Shown here: piece after piece, positions 1 to 7,883 of the stretch
Numbering within the stretch: the first letter of the stretch is position 1
Layout of the letters: each line of letters opens with the position of its first letter
From: Prochlorothrix hollandica PCC 9006 = CALU 1027
GTDB lineage: Bacteria > Cyanobacteriota > Cyanobacteriia > Prochlorotrichales > Prochlorotrichaceae
NCBI RefSeq assembly: GCF_000332315.1
Contig: NZ_KB235938.1
Coordinates: 145,028 to 203,551 of the forward strand
Length of the DNA stretch: 58,524 nt
Direction of reading: 5' to 3'
Position numbers and translations under genes: made by a program
Notes under the pieces: generated by a model
The model's input: only the letters and a program-made list of their open reading frames with translations
Databases searched by the model: none
Told to the model about the DNA's origin: nothing

Positions 1-34
1 AACTGGATGAAGTCAGCGCCAACGGGTTGACCAG

Positions 35-56
35 ACAAGGGGCTTAAGCCCCTTGT
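35..56. terminator. Perfect 22-bp palindrome, terminator-like
   Basis: A perfect inverted repeat, arms ACAAGGGGCTT / AAGCCCCTTGT, lies just before the left end of the TnpB element. It could end transcription of a gene lying left of the window. There is no clear T-run, so the role is an inference. Confidence 0.4.
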
Positions 57-97
57 TCCTATATTTACCAAAAATCTGGGTCTAAAGCCCCGTCCTT

Positions 98-238
98 CTA
101 GGACGGCTTTTCTTCCTGCAACCGATCTATCCAGTCTTCCACAAGCTGGGTCATCGTCTTCTCTCTCTGTTCCGCAATCCGCCTAAACTTTGCCAACCTA
201 GCGCCGGACACCCTTAAACTGAGACTTTCTTTCGCCAT
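98..238 (-). CDS. Small ribbon-helix-helix (RHH/CopG-like) protein inside the TnpB element
   Basis: This 46-residue ORF starts MAKESLSLRVSGARLAKFRR and ends in RLQEEKPS. The pattern is one short beta strand (residues 4-10), a charged helix (13-25) and a second amphipathic helix (29-43), as in CopG/Arc-type DNA-binding proteins. It is divergent from tnpB, with 34 bp between the two start codons, and its stop codon lies inside the left-end hairpin. It therefore belongs to the element. The deleted copy at 20.2 kb keeps only its last 18 codons, with a Val-to-Gly change. RHH proteins of this size usually dimerise on short palindromes, and one overlaps the tnpB start (265-283). Autorepression of tnpB is my inference. 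Confidence 0.7.
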   Translation of the reverse strand: MAKESLSLRVSGARLAKFRRIAEQREKTMTQLVEDWIDRLQEEKPS

Positions 239-264
239 TGTACCTACCCATCGTCTATCCATCT

Positions 265-283
265 ATGCTATCATGGTTAGCAT
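265..283. promoter_or_regulatory. Candidate operator overlapping the tnpB start codon
   Basis: ATGCTA and TAGCAT form a 6-bp inverted repeat around a 7-bp spacer that contains the tnpB ATG (273-275). The palindrome survives, with one base changed, in the deleted copy at 20341-20359. A dimeric RHH protein from the divergent gene is the natural candidate ligand. Binding has not been shown. Confidence 0.45.
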
Positions 284-1493
284 GAAAGTACGATACCAGT
301 ATCGAATTTATCCGACACCGCAACAGGTCAAAGGGCTGAATCAGCTTTTTGGGTGTTGTCGAGTTGTGTACAACGATGCCCTGGCGATTGTGCGGTCAGT
401 GCCGCAGGGCGAGAAATGGCCCAGCAATGCTGAACTGCAAAAGCTGGTGATCACTCAGGCCAAAAAGACGGCTGAACGGAAATGGTTGGCCGATGTGTCA
501 GCCGTGCCCTTGCAGCAGTCGGTTCAGGATTTAGGTGTTGCCTTCAAGAACTTTTTCGAGAGCCGTAGCGGTAAACGAAAAGGGCCAAAGGTGGGCTTCC
601 CTCGGTTCAAAAAGAAGCTGAACCAACAGTCGGCACGGTTTGTTCGGACGGGATTCTCCCTCAAGGGCAATAAGCTTGAACTGGCCAAATTAGGCCGCTT
701 CAAGGTGAAGTGGTCAAGGCCACTGCCCTCTGAGCCTAGCTCTGTGACCATTATCCGCAACACGGCTGGACAATACCATGCCAGCTTTGTCGTGGAGATT
801 GGCTCCATCAACATTGAGCCACTACGGCCCTCAATTGGGGTAGATCTAGGCATCAAAACCTTTGCCTTTCTCAGCACAGGTGATCGGGTAGAATCCCCTG
901 GATATAATCGGTTAGATCGAAAGACGCGACGGTTTCAGCGTAAGCTGGCCCGCCAAGTTAAAGGGTCTAAGCGTCGCGAAAAGACTAGGCTACGCCTTGC
1001 AAAGCTGAAGCTAAAAACGGCCAATATCCGAAAAGACTTTCTCCACAAGACCACGACCCAGCTCATCCACGAAAATCAAGTGGTGGTGTTGGAGGATCTG
1101 GCGGTGAAGAATATGCTTGGTAATCGGAAGTTGGCACGGGCCATCAGTCAGCAAGGTTGGGGCACCGCACGAACCATGTGCGAGGCCAAGGCCAGCATGG
1201 TTAATGATCGAGAGGTCAGGATCATCAGTCGGTGGGAGCCAACCAGTCAGATCTGTTCTGATTGTGGCTTTCGGTGGGGCAAGGTTGCTCTATCGGTTCG
1301 TTACATCCTCTGTGTGAGTTGCGGAACCGAACATGATAGAGATGGTAATGCCGCCAAAAATATCGAAAAGTCTGGGTTGGGGCTAACCCAAGACTCTAAA
1401 TGGACAAAGAACGGGCGTAAGACCAGTATTTCTGGCAATCCGACTGCTTTGTCTAGCCAGCCGTACAGCGAACAGCTTGGACTATTCGCCTAG
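273..1493 (+). CDS. tnpB: TnpB, RNA-guided RuvC-type nuclease
   Basis: This 406-residue protein is full length for TnpB, the omega-RNA-guided endonuclease of IS200/IS605 elements and ancestor of Cas12. The RuvC residues appear intact: Asp191 in GVDLGIK, Glu274 in VLEDLAVKNM, and Asp355/Asp357 in EHDRDGNAA. The zinc finger Cys328-x2-Cys331...Cys347-x2-Cys350 is complete. The N-terminal wedge/REC part starts with the usual KVRYQYRIYPT. A second in-frame ATG (residue 4) overlaps the palindrome. The last ~130 nt of the gene plus the right end should also encode the guide-RNA scaffold. With no lost catalytic residue, this copy is probably active. Confidence 0.93.
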   Translation: MVSMKVRYQYRIYPTPQQVKGLNQLFGCCRVVYNDALAIVRSVPQGEKWPSNAELQKLVITQAKKTAERKWLADVSAVPLQQSVQDLGVAFKNFFESRSGKRKGPKVGFPRFKKKLNQQSARFVRTGFSLKGNKLELAKLGRFKVKWSRPLPSEPSSVTIIRNTAGQYHASFVVEIGSINIEPLRPSIGVDLGIKTFAFLSTGDRVESPGYNRLDRKTRRFQRKLARQVKGSKRREKTRLRLAKLKLKTANIRKDFLHKTTTQLIHENQVVVLEDLAVKNMLGNRKLARAISQQGWGTARTMCEAKASMVNDREVRIISRWEPTSQICSDCGFRWGKVALSVRYILCVSCGTEHDRDGNAAKNIEKSGLGLTQDSKWTKNGRKTSISGNPTALSSQPYSEQLGLFA

Positions 1494-1549
1494 TCGGAGA
1501 ATCCCCGCACCTTTAGGTCGGGGAGCATGTCAACTAACCTTGAATCTTG
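1361..1549 (+). ncRNA. Predicted omega-RNA (scaffold to 1533, guide from 1534)
   Basis: In TnpB systems the guide RNA is made from the 3' end of tnpB through the element's right end, and the ~16 nt beyond TCAA act as the guide. Here 1361-1533 is conserved at about 99% (two mismatches) in the deleted copy, although most of tnpB is gone there. That fits retention of an RNA-coding segment. The right-end hairpin (1502-1524) would be the terminal stem. The guide would read from 1534 into the start of the next gene. The 5' end is not determined. Confidence 0.5.
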
Positions 1550-1552
1550 CCT

Positions 1553-2269
1553 ATGTTTTCCTGGTTTTCCCGCTGTCGAGTCTGGGTGTGCCACCGTTCT
1601 CCCTGGCAACGGTGGTTGCTACTGCTGGCCAGTGTTAGCTTCGTTGTGGTGGCCTTGGGGGGGGCGGGGCGTGCTTGGGATCGCCACCTAGAGCGGCAGA
1701 TGATCCAAACCCTGGAGACAGCTACCGGTGTGGCTGTTCAACTCCAGGATCTGCGCATTAACCCTCTGCGGGGACGCATAGAGGTGACGGGGCTGCTGCT
1801 GAGCAATCCCCCTGACTTTTCCCCCCAACCTCTGGTGGCGTTGGATCGCCTGAGCCTGACATTGCATGTTCCCAGTCTGTGGGGTTCTGGGTTACATGTG
1901 TCCCGCATCACGGTTCACGGTCTCAAGGTGCGGGTAGAACAGCGCCTTCAGGGCAATAATTTAGCGATCGTCCTCAATCAATTGGATCAGTTCAAGGGGA
2001 GCCAGGGGGGATCCCCAACGGCTAAAAAAACGTTCAAAATCGATCGTTTGATACTTTCTGAAGTCGAAATGACCGTTAGACTCAATGTTTTAGGGGAGTT
2101 AGGGGCGGAAAAAACCTTGACTCTTACCGCTTTAATCCTGGCTGATTTGACCCAAGACACCTTGGCGAGTCAACTGCGCACCGCTCTGCTGGCCGAGGCC
2201 CAACGTCAACTGCCCCAACTCCTGACTCCTAGTCCCTCGCCCCAGCCCTCTGTTCCTTCGCCCCCCTAA
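1553..2269 (+). CDS. AsmA-like/DUF748-type membrane-anchored protein
   Basis: The first ATG (1553) gives 238 residues. A TTG six bases upstream is less likely. A single N-terminal membrane segment (about residues 18-40) is followed by a region rich in alternating beta pattern (RGRIEVTGLLLSNP, VSRITVHGLKVRVEQ). This resembles the AsmA/DUF748 group of envelope proteins linked to lipid handling. The C-terminus is Pro/Ser-rich. The TnpB element ends 19 bp upstream, and no ribosome-binding site is visible, so the original promoter and leader were displaced. The GNAT gene follows after 9 bp. The family assignment is moderate and the function unknown. Confidence 0.7.
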   Translation: MFSWFSRCRVWVCHRSPWQRWLLLLASVSFVVVALGGAGRAWDRHLERQMIQTLETATGVAVQLQDLRINPLRGRIEVTGLLLSNPPDFSPQPLVALDRLSLTLHVPSLWGSGLHVSRITVHGLKVRVEQRLQGNNLAIVLNQLDQFKGSQGGSPTAKKTFKIDRLILSEVEMTVRLNVLGELGAEKTLTLTALILADLTQDTLASQLRTALLAEAQRQLPQLLTPSPSPQPSVPSPP

Positions 2270-2278
2270 GCTGATGCC

Positions 2279-2926
2279 ATGATTCGAGAGGCTACTCCCC
2301 AAGACGCGATCGCCATCTGTCGCATCTATAACCCCTATATCCTCCAAACCACCATTACCTTTGAAGAATCCCCCGTCATTCCCCAGGACATGGAGGGTCG
2401 CATTCGGGACATCCAAGAACGAGGTTTGCCCTGGCTGGTGTGGGAGGAGGGGGGGGAGGTGCTGGGCTATGCCTATGCCCGTCCCTGGCAAACCCGATCG
2501 GCCTACCGCCACACCCTGGAAAGCTCTATTTATATCGATCGCGCCGCCCAAGGTCGGGGTATTGGTCGCAGCCTCTATGTCGAACTGTTGCAACGGCTGC
2601 GGGATCAGGGGATGCATGTGGTGGTGGGGTGTATTGCCCTGCCCAATCCCTCCAGTGCGTTATTGCACCAAAAGCTGGGGTTTCAGAAAGTGGGCCTGTT
2701 TCCTGAGGTGGGGCTGAAGTTTAATCAATGGATTGATGTGGAATATTGGCAAATTGTGCTCAATACCAGTGCTAGGGTCGAGGGCGGAGCGCAACATCCC
2801 GCTAGCCAGCCCCACCCCACCCCCCACCACCAACTCACCTACACCCAGCCCATTCACGATCCTATTTCCGGCGATCGTAGCGCCCAATCCCTAGCCACTG
2901 AACAACCCAGCCCCGTGGGAATCTAA
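2279..2926 (+). CDS. GNAT acetyltransferase, phosphinothricin/methionine-sulfone type
   Basis: Residues 1-165 match the PAT branch of GNAT N-acetyltransferases: an IREATPQDAIAICRIYNPYI start, TFEE, and the acetyl-CoA loop RAAQGRGIG (about 88-96). Relatives acetylate phosphinothricin, methionine sulfoximine or related amino-acid analogues. The substrate here is inferred only. The last ~50 residues are Pro/His-rich and not part of the domain; a nearby alternative stop or frameshift could have extended the gene. It lies 9 bp behind the AsmA-like gene and is probably co-transcribed with it. Confidence 0.85.
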   Translation: MIREATPQDAIAICRIYNPYILQTTITFEESPVIPQDMEGRIRDIQERGLPWLVWEEGGEVLGYAYARPWQTRSAYRHTLESSIYIDRAAQGRGIGRSLYVELLQRLRDQGMHVVVGCIALPNPSSALLHQKLGFQKVGLFPEVGLKFNQWIDVEYWQIVLNTSARVEGGAQHPASQPHPTPHHQLTYTQPIHDPISGDRSAQSLATEQPSPVGI

Positions 2927-3161
2927 GTCTTCATGTTCCCGGTTCCATTGGCAGCTTGACCGGTTTGTAGCTTGACCTGACCGTGGGGGCTGGTTGTAGG
3001 ATCAGGGTTCCGAGGTTTAGATCAATAGGTGGGTACACAGTAGGTCGTTGCGGGGGGGCAACCGATTGGGCCTAACATGATGACAATGACATTGCCCTAG
3101 GTTGAGGGTCTCTGTCACCCCTTACCCTGGGATCTGTTAGTCGGGGATCGCCCTTGCTTAC
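2927..3161. other. Intergenic, no gene seen
   Basis: This G-rich non-coding stretch lies between the acetyltransferase and the repeat upstream of the permease. I see no ORF with coding character and no clear hairpin or T-run. Confidence 0.5.
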
Positions 3162-3249
3162 GATCGCACCGATCGCCCTGGAAGATCGCACCGATCGCCC
3201 TGGAAGATCGCACCGATCGCCCTGGAAGATCGCACCGATCGCCATTGAA
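3162..3249. repeat. 22-bp tandem repeat, 4 copies, upstream of permease
   Basis: The unit gatcgcaccgatcgccctgg plus aa occurs four times, and the last copy has two changes. Each unit contains two CGATCG-like cores. It ends 54 bp before the permease ATG and can be read in frame from an upstream ATG, but 22 bp is not a multiple of three, so it is most likely leader DNA. Confidence 0.9.
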
Positions 3250-3303
3250 GTAAGGAAGGGCGATTTACCCTTAACCCCACCCTTCACCCCCACTACCCCC
3301 ACT

Positions 3304-4677
3304 ATGGACAACTACCCGCCGTCTCCCCCTAGCGAACCCTTGGGATCTGGAGAGGAGGAATCGGGGGAGCAGTTCCCCACCCTGAAACGGGATCTGAGCC
3401 TTTGGGCCGTGATTTGCTTGGGTATCAATGCCGTGATTGGTCAGGGTATTTTTCTGCTCCCCGGCAAAGCCGCCAGCCTCATGGGACCCGCTGCCCTCTT
3501 GGCCCTGGCCCTGGGGGCGATCCTCTGTTTTGGCATTGCCCTCTGCTTTGCGGAAGTGGGGAGCCGCTTCCAAAGCACCGGCGGTGCCTATGTCTATGCC
3601 CGCGAAACCTTCGGGGACTTTGTGGGTTTTGCGGTGGGCTGGATGACCTGTTGGGTGGCGGTGCTGTCCTGGGCGGCTCTCTCCAAGGGCTTCACTAATG
3701 TGCTGGCCTATTTTCTGCCCGTGGTGGGCCAGGGCTGGACTCAGATGCTGTGTGCGGCGGCTCTGGTGGCGCTGCTGACGGCGGTGAATCTGCGGGGGGT
3801 GGGCACCGGAGCCACGGTGGTTAAGGTGTTTACCCTGGCTAAGTTATTGCCCATTGGCATTTTCATTGGCTTTGGTCTGTTTGCCCTTGAACCCAGCCAT
3901 TTTGTGCCCTTTGCTCCCCAGGGCATTGCCCCGTCCTTAGCAGACACTACCCTGTTGCTGCTCTATGCCTATGTGGGCTTTGAAACCTTGATGGTGCCAG
4001 CGGGGGAAACCCACAATCCTCAGCGATCGCTGCCCCTAGCGTTGCTGATTACCCTGGCCCTTTGTGGGGCGGTGTATATGGGGGTCTATGGCGTTGCCGT
4101 GGGGACCTATGGCGGGCTGGCGGGATCGGCGAATCCAGTGGCGGAAGCGTCTAGCCGTTTTTTGGGACCGGGGGGGGCGGTGTTGGTGGCTATGGGCATT
4201 GTCTGTTCCGTGGCGGGCACCAATGCCGGGGCTGCTCTGGTCAGTCCGCGCCGCTTTTTTGCCATGGCAGAACAGGGCCATTTGCCCCGCATCTTGGGGG
4301 CGATCGATCCCCAAACCCGTGTTCCCCATATCGCCATTGTCCTGACGGGGGTTTTAACCCTGGTATTGACGGTGTCGGGGACTTTTGAGCAATTGCTGGT
4401 GGTGGGGGTGTTGGCCCGGTTTGCCCAATATATTCCCACGGCGATCGCGGTGCTGGTGTTGCGGCGGCGTTCCCAGGGAGATCGGGCCTGTCCCCCTGCC
4501 ACCTATCGCATTCCCGGCGGTCCTCTGGTGCCGTTGCTGACCTTGGTTCTCTGTGGTTGGCTCCTCTGGAACACGGATCCCACTAAGCTGGCCTTTGGAG
4601 CCGGGGCGATCGTCCTCGGTATTCCGGTTTATCTGCTACAGCGTTTCCGAACCTCGGCGGCAAAACTGGGGTCTTAG
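3304..4677 (+). CDS. APC-superfamily amino-acid permease
   Basis: This 457-residue inner-membrane protein has about 12 hydrophobic segments. The first carries the APC hallmark AVIGQGIFLLPG, which lies in the unwound substrate-binding helix; GGAYVYARETFG and YAYVGFETLMVPAGE follow. The family exchanges or imports amino acids and amines with protons. The ATG at 3304 is preferred over an in-frame start 150 bp upstream, because that extension only translates the 22-bp repeat. The ~25-residue N-terminus before the first helix is acidic and Pro-rich. The substrate cannot be predicted. Confidence 0.88.
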   Translation: MDNYPPSPPSEPLGSGEEESGEQFPTLKRDLSLWAVICLGINAVIGQGIFLLPGKAASLMGPAALLALALGAILCFGIALCFAEVGSRFQSTGGAYVYARETFGDFVGFAVGWMTCWVAVLSWAALSKGFTNVLAYFLPVVGQGWTQMLCAAALVALLTAVNLRGVGTGATVVKVFTLAKLLPIGIFIGFGLFALEPSHFVPFAPQGIAPSLADTTLLLLYAYVGFETLMVPAGETHNPQRSLPLALLITLALCGAVYMGVYGVAVGTYGGLAGSANPVAEASSRFLGPGGAVLVAMGIVCSVAGTNAGAALVSPRRFFAMAEQGHLPRILGAIDPQTRVPHIAIVLTGVLTLVLTVSGTFEQLLVVGVLARFAQYIPTAIAVLVLRRRSQGDRACPPATYRIPGGPLVPLLTLVLCGWLLWNTDPTKLAFGAGAIVLGIPVYLLQRFRTSAAKLGS

Positions 4678-4770
4678 GGGGTTGAGTCAGACCGGCTGGT
4701 GTGGATTGGGTCTGGAAATTAGAGATGTTGACGATGCAATGGCTGTCCAGTTTTTTATTGTGATCTGTCC

Positions 4771-7700
4771 ATGGGGATCTGGCCTAGAAACATCGGGAGT
4801 AAACTGCCCAGGGATCAACACACTGGGGATATGCAGTCTGGCAATCAACCAATCGAGGATCTAGAAACCGGAGAGCAACAGTCCGGCGATCAAAAAACCG
4901 GCGATCAGAAAACCGGCGATCAACAGTTCAGCGATCAAAAAACCGGCGATCAACAGTTCAGCGATCAAAAAACCGGCGATCAGAAAACCGGCGATCAACA
5001 GTTCAGCGATCAAAAAACCGGCGATCAACAGTTCAGCGATCAAAAAACCGGCGATCAAAAAACTGGCGATCAACAGTCCGACGATCAAAAAACCGGCGAT
5101 CAACAGTTCAGCGATCAAAAAACCGGCGATCGCCTAATCAGCGATCAACAGTCCGACGATCAAAAAACCGGGTACCAACGATCCGGCGATCGCCTAATCA
5201 GCGATCAAAAAACTGAGTATCAACAGTCCGGCGATCGGCCAAGCAGCGATCACCAGTCCGGCGATCGCAAAACCGGGGATCAATGGCGTTTTAACAGACA
5301 CCTGATACGGCAATGGTGGGCTGGAGTGCGATCGCGCTGTGGGTTGCCGTCGGGATCTGGGGAGGCGGTGCGATCGACCCTAGGCGTGGGATTAGGGGCA
5401 GCGGCGGCGGTCACGGCAGTCAAGATCCTGGGGGAACTGTCCTGGGTGGGGATGGGACTGCTGTCGGGCTGGGAACTGGATGCCTATGACCTGATGGTGC
5501 GCCTGCGATCGCCCTTGCCCATCGACCCCAGGCTGGTGGTGGTGGGCATCACCGAAACCGATGTGGCCCGCTATGGCTGGCCCCTCAATGACGCAGTTTT
5601 AGGGGAAACCTTGGCCACCCTCCAAGACTATGAACCCCAGGTTATTGGCTTAGATCTCTATCGCAATATTCCCCAACCCCCCGGCAGCGATCGTCTGGCT
5701 GACCAATGGGCTGCTGACAATCTGTTTGGGATTTTGGAACTGGGGGAGGGTCAGGGCAATGGGGTGGATCCGCCCCCCTTGTTGCCTCCAGAACGGGCGG
5801 GGTTTAATGATCTGATTCTCGATCAAGATGGGGTGGTGCGTCGGTTTCTGGTGTTCGCCCAAAAGCAGAAGAAAACCTATTATTCCTTGGCATGGCAGGT
5901 GGCCTATGCCTATCTTCAGGGCCGGGACCCGGAATTTACGCTGGAGAACGAGGCTGGGGACTCCAATCGAATTGCTTGGGGTCGCAGTGTGCTGCAGCCC
6001 TTGGACCGGCGATCGGGGGGATATCAGCGGGAAGACGATCGGGGTTACCAACTCCTGTTGGATTACCGCAGTCCCAACGCAGCCGTGACGGTGCTTTCCC
6101 TGGCAACAGTTCTGGAGCGTGGGCCGGAGCTGGAAGCCCAATTGCGTCATAAAATCGTTCTTATTGGTAATTTAGCTCCCAGTACTAAGGATTTATTCTT
6201 TACCCCCTATACCGGTACGAGTTTTGCGCCGGTTGAGGGGATGGCCAACCCAGATCCCCCCCGGACTCGTCGCCCTGCCAATACAGATTTCTATGGTGTG
6301 ATGGTTCATGCCCAGATTGTCAGCTATTTGCTGGATTTGGCCCAAGGCGATCGCGGAACCCTAGGCTTTTGGCCGGAGTGGGCAGAGGTGCTGTGGATCG
6401 CCCTGTGGGGAGGGGTAGGGGCGGCAGTGAGTCGTCGCTGGAGCCATCCAGGGGCACTGCTGGCGGGGGCAGGTCTGGCGGTTGGGGGCTTGTGGGGGCT
6501 ACAGTATGGACTCTTTTTAGGGGGAGTGTGGGTGCCGGGGGTAGCTCCTAGCCTCAGTTTGGGCCTAGGGTTGGGGGGGATGGTGGTTTATCGCAACTAC
6601 CGCATTGAGCAGGAAAAGCAGCAACTGGCCCAACAAGCCCAGGCCCAGGAGGTGTCTATTGCCCTGTTGCAGCAGTTACTCCAGCATCAGTCTCCATCCC
6701 TTGCGGCCAGTCTTGATCCCACTCTTGCCGCTGATGGTGCTGAATCCTTCCGTTTTGGTTCACCCTCTTCGGATATTACCTTGAGGGGCAGCTCTCAGGG
6801 CGATAGCGGTCTTTTGGCATCATTTTCCCAGTGGCCTGAGCAGGGGTCTGATGATAGCCCCACCACCTTATCGGATCTGGCTGAGGGAGAGACCCAGTCC
6901 CTGGGGGAGCCACCAGCGGTAACCCCGATGACCCCATCCCAGCCCAGGGCTAAGCAGTCCCCACCTAAAGCTGGATTATTGGGGGGGCGCTATCAAATTC
7001 AATCGGTGTTAGGGGCAGGGGGATTTGCCATGACGTATTTGGCCCAGGATTGTCACCGTCCCAGTCGGCCCATCTGCGTTATTAAGCGCCTCTGTCCTCT
7101 GCGCCAGGATCCCAAATTTTTAGCGTTAGCCCAACGGCTATTTGATGACGAAGCTAGCATTCTAGAAATATTGGGTAAACACGATCAGATTCCTCAGCTT
7201 TTGGCCCATTTTAATCAAGATAATGAGTTTTATTTAGTACAGGAGTTTATTGCGGGCCATGACTTGAGGAAGGAGTTTAAGTTACAGCAGCAGTGGTCAG
7301 AAGCGGCGACGATCGATCTGTTGCGTAAACTATTGCCGGTGTTGGCATTTATCCACGATCGCCAGATTATCCACCGGGATCTCAAGCCCAGCAATGTCAT
7401 GCGTCGGGAGGATGGGAAGTTGGTGCTGATTGACTTTGGGACGGTGAAGCATTTACTGCCCTCAGAGGTTCAAGACCCCGGACCGGAAACCAAAACCATG
7501 GCGGTGGGAACTCCCGGCTATGGGGCACCGGAGCAGATGGCGGGTTATCCCCAACTCAACAGCGACCTCTATGCCCTGGGTATGATGGCTATCCAGGCAC
7601 TGACGGGGGTGCCGCCCCATCACCTGAAGGTCGATCCCCATCGGGGCGAGTTGAATTGGCGACCTTTGCTGGATCGATCGTTGCCCCTGATGCCCATTTT

Positions 7701-7779
7701 GGAGCGTCTCACCCATTTCAATTCCAGCGATCGCTACGCCTCCGCCGCTGCGGTTCTGCGGGACCTCGATCGCCTTTAA
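4771..7779 (+). CDS. CHASE2-Ser/Thr protein kinase with pentapeptide-repeat N-terminus
   Basis: The 1002-residue protein has three parts. Residues 15-169 are 31 five-residue repeats of the D-Q-x-x-G/S type. Residues ~224-515 are a CHASE2 extracytoplasmic sensor, followed by ~3 membrane helices (535-605). Residues ~740-1002 are a Hanks-type kinase: GAGGFAMTY loop, Lys772, HRD 868-870 with LKPSN, and DFG 888-890. All catalytic residues are present. A helix normally precedes CHASE2 (~200-222), which would place the repeats on the cytoplasmic side. The repeats are encoded by a 15-bp tandem repeat. A GTG start after them (near 5326 or 5371) is possible, so their translation is not certain. The gene is convergent with the next kinase. 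Confidence 0.87.
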   Translation: MGIWPRNIGSKLPRDQHTGDMQSGNQPIEDLETGEQQSGDQKTGDQKTGDQQFSDQKTGDQQFSDQKTGDQKTGDQQFSDQKTGDQQFSDQKTGDQKTGDQQSDDQKTGDQQFSDQKTGDRLISDQQSDDQKTGYQRSGDRLISDQKTEYQQSGDRPSSDHQSGDRKTGDQWRFNRHLIRQWWAGVRSRCGLPSGSGEAVRSTLGVGLGAAAAVTAVKILGELSWVGMGLLSGWELDAYDLMVRLRSPLPIDPRLVVVGITETDVARYGWPLNDAVLGETLATLQDYEPQVIGLDLYRNIPQPPGSDRLADQWAADNLFGILELGEGQGNGVDPPPLLPPERAGFNDLILDQDGVVRRFLVFAQKQKKTYYSLAWQVAYAYLQGRDPEFTLENEAGDSNRIAWGRSVLQPLDRRSGGYQREDDRGYQLLLDYRSPNAAVTVLSLATVLERGPELEAQLRHKIVLIGNLAPSTKDLFFTPYTGTSFAPVEGMANPDPPRTRRPANTDFYGVMVHAQIVSYLLDLAQGDRGTLGFWPEWAEVLWIALWGGVGAAVSRRWSHPGALLAGAGLAVGGLWGLQYGLFLGGVWVPGVAPSLSLGLGLGGMVVYRNYRIEQEKQQLAQQAQAQEVSIALLQQLLQHQSPSLAASLDPTLAADGAESFRFGSPSSDITLRGSSQGDSGLLASFSQWPEQGSDDSPTTLSDLAEGETQSLGEPPAVTPMTPSQPRAKQSPPKAGLLGGRYQIQSVLGAGGFAMTYLAQDCHRPSRPICVIKRLCPLRQDPKFLALAQRLFDDEASILEILGKHDQIPQLLAHFNQDNEFYLVQEFIAGHDLRKEFKLQQQWSEAATIDLLRKLLPVLAFIHDRQIIHRDLKPSNVMRREDGKLVLIDFGTVKHLLPSEVQDPGPETKTMAVGTPGYGAPEQMAGYPQLNSDLYALGMMAIQALTGVPPHHLKVDPHRGELNWRPLLDRSLPLMPILERLTHFNSSDRYASAAAVLRDLDRL
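4813..5277 (+). repeat. 15-bp tandem repeat, 31 units, coding
   Basis: The units alternate mainly between gatcaaaaaaccggc and gatcaacagttcagc, giving DQKTG and DQQFS. The first five units and the last ~8 are more degenerate, yet they keep the GAT codon and the 15-bp period. Being a multiple of three, the array stays open. Its reverse strand is also open and spells a hydrophobic shadow. Confidence 0.93.
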
Positions 7780-7883
7780 GATCGCCTTTAAGATCGCCTC
7801 GAACCCCACCCCAGCTCGGCAGCCAGGGACAAAACCAGGGATCGCGACATCCAGGGACAAAACTCGGTACCCCAGGACAAAAA

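Larger units (their letters stand above)
69..1533 (+). mobile_element. IS200/IS605-type element carrying tnpB, no tnpA
   Basis: The boundaries come from comparison with the deleted copy at 20230-20531. Both copies follow TTAC (here 65-68) and both end in TCAA (here 1530-1533). These match the IS608-type left target and right cleavage tetranucleotides. The left end holds a hairpin (CCGTCC-TTCTA-GGACGG) and the right end a second one (CCCCG/ACC-TTTA-GGT/CGGGG with one bulged C), as expected for single-strand transposition. There is no flanking duplication, as usual in this family. No tnpA lies in the window, so movement would need a transposase acting in trans. The element separates the AsmA-like gene at 1553 from its former upstream DNA. 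Confidence 0.85.

Noticed and set aside
4861-5118. Reverse-strand ORF of repeated LLIAGFLIAE-like hydrophobic residues
   Set aside because: It is the exact complement of the kinase's 15-bp repeat, which has no stops on either strand. No start signal is seen.
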